Notes: generated by a model from the sequence alone, not told the origin. A stretch of DNA of 64,000 bases from Rhodococcus sp. SMB37 (GCF_004345605.1 NZ_SLVY01000004.1:310001-374000), one strand, 5' to 3'; positions 18,129 through 27,039 are shown, counted from the stretch's first letter. Program-made: numbers and translations.

Positions 18129-19718
18129 GTGAGCGGCGATTCTGTGCAACGGACGGGTGTGCAACGTAACGGGCGAGGCGACATCGGGGTCGACGACAAC
18201 GGGACTGCGTCCGCCGACGGTATGCCCGACGCCACTTCTGGCCGGCCCGACGGGTCGTCCGGGGTGATCGAACGACCCGCCGACGCGCCGCGCCTCGAAC
18301 CACGACCCGTGTATCGACCCTCCGTCGATCCGAACGCCGCGCAGGTCTTCGGTCGCCCGGCCGGGGCCGTCGGTTCCTTCGGCGCGCCCGCACGAGACCG
18401 GACACCCGACCCACGGATCCAGCACGCACCTCCGGCCGACCCGATCTTCGCCGAGGCGTACGGACGCCCCGACGAGGCCGTCGATACTCTCCAGCGCCCG
18501 CCCGGCGCCACCGACGAGGAACCCGCCGAGACCACCGACCCCGATCCGTGGCGCGACCCGGACTCGGCTGTGCGACTCGGCCCGCCCGTCGCGGACACCG
18601 TCGACGAGGCACTCCCGCCGGCCCGCAAACTGGCGCTCCGAGAAGTGCTCTTCGACCGTCGCGTCGAACCGCGGGCACTCGCCACCCTCGCCGCCGTTGC
18701 CGTCGTCATAGGAATGGTCGGTGGGCTCGTCGTCGCCCTCCTGCTGTCAGAGGACGGATCGCTGACCAGTCGCGGTGTGTCGCTGACGCAGGTCGCGGCA
18801 GGCGAGGACGCCCCGACCGGCACTGTCGCGCAGGTTGCCGACGCCGTGCTCCCCGCGGTCGTATCGATCCAGGTCACGCTCGGCCAGGACGCCGGAACCG
18901 GGTCGGGTGTCGTGATCGACGGTGAGGGCTACATCGTCACCAACAACCACGTGGTGTCGATGGCCGCCAACAATCCCGAAGCCAACGTGCAGGTGTCGTT
19001 CAACGACGGTACGAAGGTGCCTGCCTCGATCGTCGGGCGCGACATCAAGACCGACCTTGCGATTCTGAAGGTCGAGGACGTCGACAATCTCGTCGTCGCC
19101 GAACTCGGCCGGTCGGAGGACGTCCAGGTCGGCGAGGACGTCGTCGCGATGGGGTCGCCGCTCGGACTGAACAAGACCGTCACCCGCGGCATCGTCAGTG
19201 CATTGCACCGGCCCATGCGGTTGAACGGGCAGGGTACCGACACCGACGCGGTCATCGATGCCGTGCAAACCGACGCGGCCATCAACCCGGGTAATTCGGG
19301 TGGACCGCTCATCGACTCGGAAGGTCGGGTGATCGGCATCAACTCGGCGATCAAGTCGGAGACCGGCGGATCCGTCGGCCTGGGCTTCGCGATCCCGATC
19401 GATACTGTTACCGAGGTTGCGCAGGCGCTCATCGGTGACGGCGTGATGCACCACCCCGAGATCGGTGTGAATGCACGAACTGTCGTCAACGACGTCGCCA
19501 GCGGCGCCGAGGTGGCGAATGTGCAGCAGGGCAGCCCGGCACAGCAGGCCGGGATCGTCGAGGGAGACGTGATCGTCAAGGTCGGCGACCGGGAGGTCAC
19601 GAGCGCCGACGAACTCGTCGTCGCGGTTCATCTGCAGGAGATGGATCAGCCCGTCACCGTGCAGTTGGTACGCGAGGGGCGTCTGGTCGACCTGGAGGTC
19701 ACCCCCGCATCCGATTGA
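18129..19718 (+). CDS. htrA: Membrane-anchored HtrA-type serine protease
   Basis: 529 residues. A long Pro/Asp-rich cytoplasmic N-terminus (1-180) precedes one transmembrane helix (about 182-206). The extracytoplasmic trypsin-like domain has His274 (NNHVV), Asp309 (KTDLAI) and Ser390 (GNSGGP). A PDZ domain follows from about 440 to the end. HtrA removes or refolds damaged envelope proteins and in mycobacteria belongs to the SigE circuit. GTG 18129 has GGGGGAG upstream, and GATACT (18084-18089) is a candidate -10. Confidence 0.94.
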   Translation: MSGDSVQRTGVQRNGRGDIGVDDNGTASADGMPDATSGRPDGSSGVIERPADAPRLEPRPVYRPSVDPNAAQVFGRPAGAVGSFGAPARDRTPDPRIQHAPPADPIFAEAYGRPDEAVDTLQRPPGATDEEPAETTDPDPWRDPDSAVRLGPPVADTVDEALPPARKLALREVLFDRRVEPRALATLAAVAVVIGMVGGLVVALLLSEDGSLTSRGVSLTQVAAGEDAPTGTVAQVADAVLPAVVSIQVTLGQDAGTGSGVVIDGEGYIVTNNHVVSMAANNPEANVQVSFNDGTKVPASIVGRDIKTDLAILKVEDVDNLVVAELGRSEDVQVGEDVVAMGSPLGLNKTVTRGIVSALHRPMRLNGQGTDTDAVIDAVQTDAAINPGNSGGPLIDSEGRVIGINSAIKSETGGSVGLGFAIPIDTVTEVAQALIGDGVMHHPEIGVNARTVVNDVASGAEVANVQQGSPAQQAGIVEGDVIVKVGDREVTSADELVVAVHLQEMDQPVTVQLVREGRLVDLEVTPASD

Positions 19719-19774
19719 TCTGGATCGGGGAATGTGACATCCGCTGCGGGTACTGCAATTCTGTGCGGACCACG

Positions 19775-19787
19775 TAGTCTGGTGCGG
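19775..19787 (+). promoter_or_regulatory. Leaderless promoter of tatB
   Basis: TAGTCT (19775-19780) is followed by exactly six bases and GTG 19787, giving tatB its own promoter apart from readthrough of htrA. Confidence 0.5.
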
Positions 19788-20212
19788 TGTTCGGCAACAT
19801 CGGTTGGGGCGAGTTCATGGTCCTCCTCATCGCGGCCCTCGTGGTCCTCGGTCCGGAGCGACTTCCGGGTGCGGTGTCGTGGGTGACCAAGTCCCTGCGT
19901 CAGGTGCGTGACTACGCATCGGGCGCCCGGCAGCAGCTCAAGGACGAACTCGGACCCGAGTTCGAGGATCTGCAGAAGCCCCTGTCCGATCTCAATCAGT
20001 TGCGTGGCATGACGCCGAGGGCCGTCATCACCAAGCATCTTCTCGACGGCGACGACTCGATCCTCACGGGCAACTTCGATTCGCCGTCGACACCGTCGGC
20101 CAACGGATCGGGTTCGTCACCGGGCGGCTCGACTCCTATTCCTCCGCGACCGAACATGTCGAAGCCCCTCGCTCCGGGCGAGATCCCACCGATCGATCCC
20201 GACGCGACGTAG
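19787..20212 (+). CDS. tatB: Sec-independent protein translocase TatB
   Basis: 141 residues. [27 protein letters not shown] is the TatB transmembrane helix with its conserved Glu and hinge, followed by an amphipathic helix ([19 protein letters not shown]) and a flexible Ser/Pro-rich tail. With TatA and TatC it exports folded twin-arginine proteins. It lies 68 bases after htrA as in M. tuberculosis, tying protein export to envelope stress. Confidence 0.94.
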   Translation: MFGNIGWGEFMVLLIAALVVLGPERLPGAVSWVTKSLRQVRDYASGARQQLKDELGPEFEDLQKPLSDLNQLRGMTPRAVITKHLLDGDDSILTGNFDSPSTPSANGSGSSPGGSTPIPPRPNMSKPLAPGEIPPIDPDAT

Positions 20213-20248
20213 AGTCCGCATCCCGGGCCTCTGATCGAGCGCAGGGCT

Positions 20249-20276
20249 CTCACGGCCCCTGGAGAGGGGCCGTGAG
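20249..20276. terminator. Strong hairpin between tatB and mrp
   Basis: A perfect 12-bp stem CTCACGGCCCCT / AGGGGCCGTGAG with a GGAG loop sits in the 78-base gap between convergent tatB and mrp. It probably ends transcription from both sides; no T-tract follows. Confidence 0.75.
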
Positions 20277-20290
20277 GCTTCGGAGACGGT

Positions 20291-21433
20291 TCACAGATGC
20301 CGGGTGGTGTCGATCCCCAGCGACATGCCGGCCAGACCACGGCGACGGACTGCGAGCTTGTCGGCGATCTCCCGCATCGCGATGCCCGGTGCTGAATCGG
20401 GTGCACTGAGGACGATCGGAGTACCCGCGTCGCCGGACTCACGGACGGCCGGGTCGAGGGGAATCTGTCCGAGCAGCGGCACCGTGGCTCCCACGGCGCG
20501 TGAGAGCCGTTCTGCGACAGCCTGCCCGCCACCGGTTCCGAAGACTTCCATCCTGGTGCCGTCGGGTAGTTCGAGCCACGACATGTTCTCGACGACGCCG
20601 GCGATGCGCTGACGGGTCTGCAACGCGATCGACCCGGCACGCTCGGCGACCTCTGCGGCTGCCTGTTGCGGGGTGGTCACCACGAGGATCTCCGCGTTGG
20701 GGATCAACTGTGCGACCGAGATCGCGACGTCGCCGGTGCCGGGCGGGAGGTCGAGCAGCAGCACGTCGAGATCGCCCCAGAACACATCGGCGAGGAACTG
20801 CTGCAGCGCCCGGTGGAGCATCGGGCCGCGCCACACCACCGGAGTGTTTCCTTCGGTGAACTGGGCGATGGAGATCATCTTCACTTCATGCGCGACAGGT
20901 GGCATGATCATCCGCTCCACCTGGGTGGGCTTGGCGGACGTGCCCAGCATGCGGGGAATCGAGTGGCCGTAGATATCGGCGTCGAGCACACCCACTGACA
21001 GCCCGCGGTCGGCCAGCGCAGCAGCGAGGTTGACGGTCACGGACGATTTGCCGACGCCGCCCTTGCCGGAGGCCACCGCGTAGACGCGGGTGAGTGAACC
21101 GGGTTGCGCGAACGGGATGACGGGTTCGGCGGAATCGCCGCGAAGGGACTTGCGCAGGGCGGTCCGCTGCTCGTCGTTCATCACGTCGAGCGTCACCCGG
21201 ATCTCACCCACGCCTGCGACGTCGGCTACGGCTTTGGTGACGCGATCGGTGATCTCGGTGCGCATCGGGCACCCGGCCGTCGTGAGATACACCTCGATGT
21301 CGACACTGCTGTCGTCGCGGATGTCGACGCTCTTGACCATTCCGAGGTCCGTGATGGGCTTGCGGATCTCCGGATCCTGGACCCGTGCGAGCGCGCTTCG
21401 GATTTCGGACTCAAGGACTGCCATGGTGACCAT
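20291..21433 (-). CDS. mrp: Mrp/ApbC-type P-loop ATPase, putative iron-sulfur carrier
   Basis: 380 residues. The N-terminal 100 residues are a MIP18/DUF59 domain (DPEIRKPITDLGMV, TTAGCPMR). The ATPase follows with the deviant Walker A SGKGGVGKSS and LLLDLPPGTGD. Mrp proteins deliver Fe-S clusters. The C-terminal CxxC that binds the cluster in many family members is absent: the ENMSW segment is followed by LELPDGTRM. ATG 21433 or 21424 may be the start. Confidence 0.9.
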   Translation of the reverse strand: MVTMAVLESEIRSALARVQDPEIRKPITDLGMVKSVDIRDDSSVDIEVYLTTAGCPMRTEITDRVTKAVADVAGVGEIRVTLDVMNDEQRTALRKSLRGDSAEPVIPFAQPGSLTRVYAVASGKGGVGKSSVTVNLAAALADRGLSVGVLDADIYGHSIPRMLGTSAKPTQVERMIMPPVAHEVKMISIAQFTEGNTPVVWRGPMLHRALQQFLADVFWGDLDVLLLDLPPGTGDVAISVAQLIPNAEILVVTTPQQAAAEVAERAGSIALQTRQRIAGVVENMSWLELPDGTRMEVFGTGGGQAVAERLSRAVGATVPLLGQIPLDPAVRESGDAGTPIVLSAPDSAPGIAMREIADKLAVRRRGLAGMSLGIDTTRHL

Positions 21434-21449
21434 GGTAGGTGGCGGTGGG

Positions 21450-22331
21450 TCAGTGGATACGCGGCAGGTCGGCTGCGCTGGGCGTGATGCCGGTGGAGTA
21501 GGCGGCGGACCAGGCGAGGACGTTCGCGACGTACGCCATCGAGTTGTTGTAACGGTGGATGGCCTTGGTCGAGTGCGCGAGGTTGCGCATGTCGAGGCCG
21601 CCGTCGCACAGGTACCGCGCGGTGGTCAGCGTCGAGTCGTACAGGTTCTGGGGATCGGACTTGCCGTCGCCGTTGCCGTCGCCCGCGTACTGGTTCCACG
21701 TGCTGGGGATGAACTGCATCGGTCCGACGGCCCGGTCGTACACGGTGTCGCCATCGAGAGCGCCGCCGTCGGTGTCGTAGATCACGGCCTGTCCGGGGAG
21801 GCTGCCGTTGAGCGGCAGACCGATCACGGGCTCGTTCAGGTTTCCGTTCTCGTCGGCCTGGCCGCCGTTGGCATGGCCGGACTCGACGCGGCCGATTCCG
21901 GCCAGCAGTGTCCAGTACATGCCGCAGCCGGGGTTCTCCTCGTTGAGGATCCGTTCGGCGTTGATGTAGGCGTCGAAGTTGATACCGGGGATTCCGAGGG
22001 GGCCTTCGTTCAGAACCTTGGGCTCGGGTTCTGGTTCGGGCGCAGCCTTCGGTGCGGGCGTGGCTGCGGGCTCCGGCGCGATCATGACGTTCTGGGCGAC
22101 AGCGATGGCCTGCGGGATGTCGACGGAGTTCACGGCTGCGGTGATGTCGTCGATCGGTGTCGCGGCCGCTGCGGGCTCGGCTTCCTGCTGATGGATTCCG
22201 AGTAGGGTGCGCGGCGATGCGCCCGCGGTGGTGGCGGCTGCGGCGACCAAGCCCACCGGCACCAACCCCGTCATGGCGATGACGGAATTGCGTCGGATCT
22301 TCGAATCCAATGGCTTCGCGTGCCGGCCCAC
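21450..22331 (-). CDS. Secreted lytic transglycosylase-like protein
   Basis: 293 residues, syntenic with Rv1230c. Residues about 14-32 form a signal or anchor segment, then a Pro/Ala/Glu-rich spacer. The murein transglycosylase-like domain follows (MYWTLLAGIGRVESGHANGG with the candidate catalytic Glu, RAVGPMQFIPSTW, GDGNGDGKSDPQNLYDSTLTTARYLC). Such enzymes cleave peptidoglycan glycan strands. GGGAGG five bases before GTG 22331 fixes the start; a longer frame upstream lacks support. Confidence 0.85.
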   Translation of the reverse strand: MGRHAKPLDSKIRRNSVIAMTGLVPVGLVAAAATTAGASPRTLLGIHQQEAEPAAAATPIDDITAAVNSVDIPQAIAVAQNVMIAPEPAATPAPKAAPEPEPEPKVLNEGPLGIPGINFDAYINAERILNEENPGCGMYWTLLAGIGRVESGHANGGQADENGNLNEPVIGLPLNGSLPGQAVIYDTDGGALDGDTVYDRAVGPMQFIPSTWNQYAGDGNGDGKSDPQNLYDSTLTTARYLCDGGLDMRNLAHSTKAIHRYNNSMAYVANVLAWSAAYSTGITPSAADLPRIH

Positions 22332-22627
22332 TACTACCTCCCTCGGGCACCCATTCGAGATGCCTCCGTTATATGGCCGGGCCGACACTACAGGATTCGA
22401 TGCGCTTCCGTTACTCAACCGTGATGTAACGAAGGTTTACGGATATCCGCGTGCGGCGTCATCGCCGGTGACGGCGGATATCGAAAACCCACGGTCGGGG
22501 AGCTGTAGGGCGATCGACTCGTCGCAAGCGGGGGGGAATTGCCGTTACAACGGTGTGATTTTAGTAACAGTGATGCTAGTGGAGATGTCCGACTCTGCGC
22601 ACAGGCGGGAGTATGCCGGGTCGGATA
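22332..22627. other. Intergenic region between the two transglycosylase genes
   Basis: About 296 bases with lower GC than the neighbours. It holds two CGTTAC...GTAAC pairs (22409-22431 and 22543-22569) and one strong imperfect hairpin (listed separately). The minus strand has TATAAC and TAGTGT as possible -10 elements for the 21450-22331 gene. No ORF of interest was found. Confidence 0.5.
22442..22482. repeat. Two-step hairpin upstream of a transglycosylase gene
   Basis: GATATCCGC (22442-22450) pairs perfectly with GCGGATATC (22474-22482). Inside it CGTCA (22457-22461) pairs with TGACG (22469-22473), leaving a 7-base loop and a 6-base bulge. It could be a leader RNA structure or an operator; no known riboswitch was recognised. 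Confidence 0.4.
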
Positions 22628-23578
22628 TCACTGCCCGCAGAGGGTGGGGACGAGGCACGGAATGTCCGGTAGTTCCGGAATCGTCATCATGGGCAACTCC
22701 GGGTCGATATCCCCGGAGGCCGGCTCTTCGGTCGTGTTCTGTTCGGCCGGCGCAGCCGCGTCAGCGGTGGGAATCGGGACGGCGGCAGGAGTGGGGACGG
22801 TGGTCGGTGGCACAGCCGGTACCGCCGGGGCGACCTCTGCGCCCTTCTTGTAGGCCGCAGACCACGTGCGCACATTCGCCAGGTACTCGGGGGAGGAATC
22901 GAACATGGCGGCCACCCGGGCCTCACCGGCCTCGTCTCGCGCGGATGCGCCGTCCGCGCATGCCCACGCGCCCGCTGCGAGGGTCGCATCGAACACGTTC
23001 TGCGGGTCCGTCACGCCGTCCACGTTCCCGTCCGAGGGGAATCGCTCCCACGCGCCGGCCGGGAGCTGCATCGGGCCGACGCGGCCGTCGGGTGTGGTCC
23101 TCGGTGTAGTGAGGGTGCCGAGGACGTCCGTGTGCCCGTTGTCGGCGTGGTTCGATTCGAGGCGTCCGATCGCCGCCAGTAGGTGCCACGGCAGTCCGCA
23201 TTCCGGCGAGTTGATCGCAAGCTGCATCTCTGCCGCGCGGTACGCGTAGAACACGAGCTCCGGGATTGCGAGGGGGCCGTCGCCGAGAATTGCGAATCCG
23301 TCACCGGGCATCGCCGGCGGCGCCTGGGAGAGCGGATCGGCCGGATCTTCGGTGGCTGCGGACGGACTGCGCATCGCCTGCGGTGCTGCGGGCTCGGCGG
23401 GCAGGATGCCCACTTCCCGTACGGCGGCGGTCTGTGCGGGTACGGGATCGGCGGACGCGCCGCTCGGTGCGGGCGCCGACGCTGTCGCGGCAAATCCTGC
23501 TGCCGCGAGCAACGGAACAACCAGAGTCGTCTGCCAGCGCACCCGAACACCCACCTTTGACCGAACCGACGCCATCAT
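22628..23578 (-). CDS. Secreted lytic transglycosylase-like protein, second copy
   Basis: About 317 residues with an N-terminal signal peptide (WQTTLVVPLLAAAGFAATASA). The domain resembles that of the neighbouring gene: PWHLLAAIGRLESNHADNG with the candidate catalytic Glu, GRVGPMQLPAGAWERFPSDG, DPQNVFDATLAAGAWAC. A Pro/Ala/Thr-rich tail follows, ending in a short Cys-containing segment. A -10-like TAATGT on the minus strand (23590-23595) lies just before ATG 23578; ATG 23575 or an internal GTG may also start it. Confidence 0.78.
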   Translation of the reverse strand: MMASVRSKVGVRVRWQTTLVVPLLAAAGFAATASAPAPSGASADPVPAQTAAVREVGILPAEPAAPQAMRSPSAATEDPADPLSQAPPAMPGDGFAILGDGPLAIPELVFYAYRAAEMQLAINSPECGLPWHLLAAIGRLESNHADNGHTDVLGTLTTPRTTPDGRVGPMQLPAGAWERFPSDGNVDGVTDPQNVFDATLAAGAWACADGASARDEAGEARVAAMFDSSPEYLANVRTWSAAYKKGAEVAPAVPAVPPTTVPTPAAVPIPTADAAAPAEQNTTEEPASGDIDPELPMMTIPELPDIPCLVPTLCGQ

Positions 23579-23645
23579 CGTTGTGACGCACATTACAGAA
23601 CGGGGCCCGGTTATGTGCAACCGGTCGTTGCGGTATCGGGCGTCT

Positions 23646-24167
23646 TCAGCGTCGCGGTGGTCTCGCCTGACCGTTGCCGGTGTCGTCGCCGCTGTCGGCT
23701 TCGGTGATCAATGCCTTCAGGTCTTCGAGTTCTCGTCGCAGATAGTCGCGTGTCGCGACCTCACCGACGGCGAGTCGCAACGCTGCAAGCTCACGTGCGA
23801 GGAACTCGGTGTCGGCCTTCGTCTGTTCGGCGCGTGTCCGGTCTTCCTCGAGCGACACCCGGTCGCGGTTCTCCTGACGGTTCTGGGCGAGCAGGATCAG
23901 CGGTGCCGCGTAGGCCGCCTGCGTCGAGAACGCCAGATTGAGCAGGATGAACGGATACGGATCCCACTGCAGGCCTATCGCGGTGATGTTGAGCGCGATC
24001 CAGACGATCACCACGATCGTTTGGATCGCGAGGTAGCGGCCGGTACCGAGGAAACGGGCGATCCGCTCGCTGACCCGGCCGACGGCTTCGACATCGAAAT
24101 TTACCCGCAAGCGGGAGGTCCGGGGAGTCTCGAGGCGCTGTGTACCCAGGAGATTGCGGTCACTCAT
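23646..24167 (-). CDS. DUF1003 membrane protein
   Basis: 173 residues. The core (RVSERIARFLGTGRYLAIQTIVVIVWIALNI...WDPYPFILLNLAFSTQAAYAAPLILLAQNRQ) is the DUF1003 signature with two transmembrane helices. A charged C-terminal coiled coil follows. Function is unknown. The start ATGAGTGA overlaps the stop of the upstream MgtE_N-CBS gene by eight bases, so the two proteins are made together. Confidence 0.88.
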   Translation of the reverse strand: MSDRNLLGTQRLETPRTSRLRVNFDVEAVGRVSERIARFLGTGRYLAIQTIVVIVWIALNITAIGLQWDPYPFILLNLAFSTQAAYAAPLILLAQNRQENRDRVSLEEDRTRAEQTKADTEFLARELAALRLAVGEVATRDYLRRELEDLKALITEADSGDDTGNGQARPPRR

Positions 24168-25434
24168 CCTCTTCCTCCTCTTCACGCCAGTCCTCGGGCA
24201 ACAGATGGTCGAGCACGTCGTCGACACTCACCGCACCGAGCATGTGCTGCTCGTCGTCCACGACCGGAGCGCACACCAGGTTGTACGTCGCGAAGTACCT
24301 GGTGACCGAAGCCAAGGAGTCCTCGGGATCGAGTCGGGGGAGATCGTTGTCGATGATGCCGCCGACGAGGCTCGCCGGCGGTTCGCGAAGCAATCGTTGC
24401 AGATGAACGCACCCCAGATATCGGCCGGTCGGTGTCGCGGTCGGCGGCCGGACCACGAACACCATCGATGCCAGGGCGGGGGTGAGATCCGGATTGCGCG
24501 CTCGGGCGAGAGCCTCCGCCACCGTGGTCGCGGGAGTGAGCACCACCGGCTCCGGGGTCATCAGGCCACCCGCAGTGTCGGGGGAGTGTTCGAGCAGGCG
24601 TCGAACCGGTTCGGAATCCTCCGGGTCCATTCGTTGGAGGAACCACTCGGCGTCGGTCTCGGGCAGTTCGCCGAGCAGGTCTGCGACGTCGTCAGGGTCC
24701 ATCGCCTCGAGGACATCGACGGCACGGTCGACCTCGAGGTGCTTGAGCAGATCGGTCTGATCGTCCGAGGGCAGCTCCTGCACGATGTCGGCGAGTCGTT
24801 CGTCGTCGAGCGCAGCGGCCACCTCGTTGCGTCGCTTGACCGGGAGATCCCGCAGTACGTTGGCGACGTCGGCGGGACGCATGTCCTCGAACTGCAGGAG
24901 CAGCTGCGACACGCCCTGCCCCGGCAGCGACAACGCCTGTTGCGTCAGGCCGTGTACGTGCTGCCACTCCACGACGTGCACGGGGGCGCGACGCGCGAGC
25001 CGTCCGCGATGTCGTCGCACCGCGACACGCGAGACCAGCCAATCCCGGCTGCGGGTGAGGTCGATCCCGAGATCGACGACGGTGAGGTCCGCCCCATGGA
25101 GATCGGAGAGCTCAGGATCATCGATCCGCACGCGGGAATCCAGTACCTGCGCCAGGGCAAGCACCTCGGAGGGGCGCTGAGTGAACCTGCGCAGACTGAC
25201 GTTGCCCGTGACGAGAGTGACCGAGCCCGGCTCGATCGCCGTCACCCTCAGCATTGGAACGAAGATCCTTTTTCTCGTCGGAAGCTCCACGACCAGACCG
25301 AGTACACGCGGCGGCTGGCGGCCTATTCGTATGGTGAGCACGACGTCGCGGACACGACCGATCGATTCGCCGTCGGGGCCGAGCACGACCAGGCCGGCCA
25401 GCCTCGCTGCGAATACCTTGCTCACTGCTGCCAT
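24160..25434 (-). CDS. MgtE N-domain/CBS protein without channel domain
   Basis: 424 residues, syntenic with Rv1232c. The N-terminal 150 residues contain PRC-barrel-like segments (GRVRDVVLTIRIGRQPPRVLGLVVELP). The MgtE_N helical domain follows (LLLQFEDMRPADVANVLRDLP onward), then two CBS domains (MTPEPVVLTPATTVAEALARAR). The MgtE transmembrane channel is missing. It probably senses Mg2+ or nucleotides for a partner. ATG 25434 is supported by TAGCCT seven bases upstream; a longer start at 25458 is less likely. Confidence 0.85.
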   Translation of the reverse strand: MAAVSKVFAARLAGLVVLGPDGESIGRVRDVVLTIRIGRQPPRVLGLVVELPTRKRIFVPMLRVTAIEPGSVTLVTGNVSLRRFTQRPSEVLALAQVLDSRVRIDDPELSDLHGADLTVVDLGIDLTRSRDWLVSRVAVRRHRGRLARRAPVHVVEWQHVHGLTQQALSLPGQGVSQLLLQFEDMRPADVANVLRDLPVKRRNEVAAALDDERLADIVQELPSDDQTDLLKHLEVDRAVDVLEAMDPDDVADLLGELPETDAEWFLQRMDPEDSEPVRRLLEHSPDTAGGLMTPEPVVLTPATTVAEALARARNPDLTPALASMVFVVRPPTATPTGRYLGCVHLQRLLREPPASLVGGIIDNDLPRLDPEDSLASVTRYFATYNLVCAPVVDDEQHMLGAVSVDDVLDHLLPEDWREEEEEDE

Positions 25435-25492
25435 GATTGCCAGGCTAGAGGCTGCCAATGTCGATCACGGAACACGGAGGTTCGGTCACCCC

Positions 25493-26449
25493 ATGTCGTT
25501 CTCATTCAGGCCCCGACGGTCGGTTCTCGCGGTTCCGGGGAGTAGCCGCAAGATGATCGACAAGGCGAAGGGCCTCCCGGCCGATGCGCTCTTCCTCGAT
25601 CTCGAGGACGCCGTGTCGCCGCTCGCCAAGGAGCAGGCACGCACGACCATCGTCGAGGCACTGAACGAGGACGGTTGGGGCGACCAGCTGAAGGTCGTGC
25701 GGGTCAACGACTGGACCACCGACGCCACCTATCGCGATGTGGCCGCCGTCGTCGGCGGCGCGGGTGCGCACCTCGACGCGATCCTGCTGCCCAAGGTGCC
25801 GGACGCGAGCCACGTCAAGGCGCTCGATCTGCTGCTCACCCAGGTAGAGAAGGCGCATGGACTCGAGGTCGGGCGGATCGGGATCGAACCGCAGATCGAG
25901 GATGCCCTGGGGCTGACGAACATCAACGAGATCGCGACGGCCGGCCCGCGCGTCCAGACCCTCGTCTTCGGCCCCGCCGATTTCATGGCCAGCATCAACA
26001 TGCGCACGCTGGTGGTGGGGGAGCAGCCCGAGGGGTACGACCGCGGCGATGCCTACCACCACATCCTCATGACGATCCTCATGGCCGCGCGCGCACACGG
26101 CCTCCAGGCCATCGACGGCCCTTACCTGCAGATCCGGGACGTCGAGGCGTTCCGCCGGTCGGCGCAGCGCTCGGCGGCACTCGGATTCGACGGAAAGTGG
26201 GTGCTGCACCCCAGCCAGATCGATGCCGCCAACGAGGTGTTCAGTCCGCGGCAGGACGATTACGACAAGGCAGAGATGATCCTCGACGCCTACGAGTGGC
26301 ACACCTCCGCAGCGGGTGGAGCGCGCGGTGCCGCGATGCTCGGTGACGAGATGATCGACGAAGCGAGCCGCAAGATGGCCCTCGTGATCTCCGCCAAGGG
26401 CCGTGCCGCGGGAATGGCCCGGACCACGTCGTTCGAACCGCCGAAGTAG
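25493..26449 (+). CDS. CitE-like HpcH/HpaI aldolase/citrate lyase family protein
   Basis: 318-residue TIM-barrel lyase of the citrate lyase beta-chain/malyl-CoA lyase group. RSVLAVPGSSRKMIDKAKGLPADALFLDLEDAVSP contains the metal-binding DLEDAV, IEPQIEDALGLTNINEIA and FGPADFMASINM hold further active-site residues, and WVLHPSQIDAANEVF is the C-terminal signature. It probably splits or forms a beta-hydroxyacyl-CoA such as malyl-CoA or citramalyl-CoA. No citrate lyase alpha or gamma subunits are nearby. GGAGG about 11 bases before ATG 25493 is a weak ribosome site. Confidence 0.85.
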   Translation: MSFSFRPRRSVLAVPGSSRKMIDKAKGLPADALFLDLEDAVSPLAKEQARTTIVEALNEDGWGDQLKVVRVNDWTTDATYRDVAAVVGGAGAHLDAILLPKVPDASHVKALDLLLTQVEKAHGLEVGRIGIEPQIEDALGLTNINEIATAGPRVQTLVFGPADFMASINMRTLVVGEQPEGYDRGDAYHHILMTILMAARAHGLQAIDGPYLQIRDVEAFRRSAQRSAALGFDGKWVLHPSQIDAANEVFSPRQDDYDKAEMILDAYEWHTSAAGGARGAAMLGDEMIDEASRKMALVISAKGRAAGMARTTSFEPPK

Positions 26450-26538
26450 CCGTCGCCCCGAGCTGACGCCGTGCGCCATCGGCGACGCCAGGGGAATCCC
26501 GGCAGAATGGACGCGGACGGAAACGAGAAGGAGCCACA

Positions 26539-27024
26539 ATGACGAATCCCATGGGTGCAGGACGTCCGGCGCCGGGACTCCCGGAACCGCCGAGCGGATG
26601 GCCTGTCGGTTCGTACTCGACATATGCAGAAGCGCAGCGCGCTGTCGACCACCTCTCCGATCAGAACTTCTCGGTCGAGGACGTCACGATCGTCGGTGTC
26701 GACCTGATGCAGGTCGAGCGTGTCACGGGTCGGCTGACGTGGGCGAAGGTGATCGGCGGCGGCATCGTCTCCGGTGCGTGGCTCGGCCTGTTCTTCGGTC
26801 TGCTGCTCGGGATCTTCTCCACCGACTTCCTGGGCCCGCTCATCGTGGGTCTCGTCGGCGGCATCATCTTCGGGTTGATCTCGGCGACGATCCCGTACGC
26901 GGCCACACGCGGGCAGCGCGACTTCTCGTCGACGATGCAGCTGGTTGCCGGTCGCTACGATGTGCTGTGCCAGCCGCGCAGCGCCGAGACGGCACGCGAC
27001 CTGCTCGCGAAGCTGGCTTTGTAG
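26539..27024 (+). CDS. YflT/general stress protein 17M-like membrane protein
   Basis: 161 residues, in the position of Rv1234. GSYSTYAEAQRAVDHLSDQNFSVEDVTIVGVDL is the ferredoxin-like YflT motif. Two glycine-rich transmembrane helices follow (VIGGGIVSGAWLGLFFGLLLGIF and LGPLIVGLVGGIIFGLI), then a soluble tail. Function is unknown, though relatives are stress-induced in Bacillus. AAGGAG lies six bases before the ATG. Confidence 0.85.
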   Translation: MTNPMGAGRPAPGLPEPPSGWPVGSYSTYAEAQRAVDHLSDQNFSVEDVTIVGVDLMQVERVTGRLTWAKVIGGGIVSGAWLGLFFGLLLGIFSTDFLGPLIVGLVGGIIFGLISATIPYAATRGQRDFSSTMQLVAGRYDVLCQPRSAETARDLLAKLAL

Positions 27025-27039
27025 GCGCCCACACCCGAT

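Noticed and set aside
22332..22627. Possible c-di-AMP (ydaO) riboswitch before a cell-wall hydrolase gene
   Set aside because: Such riboswitches precede wall hydrolases in Actinobacteria, but I could not find the conserved core here; only a hairpin and GTTAC repeats are visible.
24154..25545. Long open frame antisense to the MgtE_N-CBS gene
   Set aside because: Typical GC-rich shadow frame; no ribosome site, no recognisable domain, and the minus-strand frame has clear family motifs.
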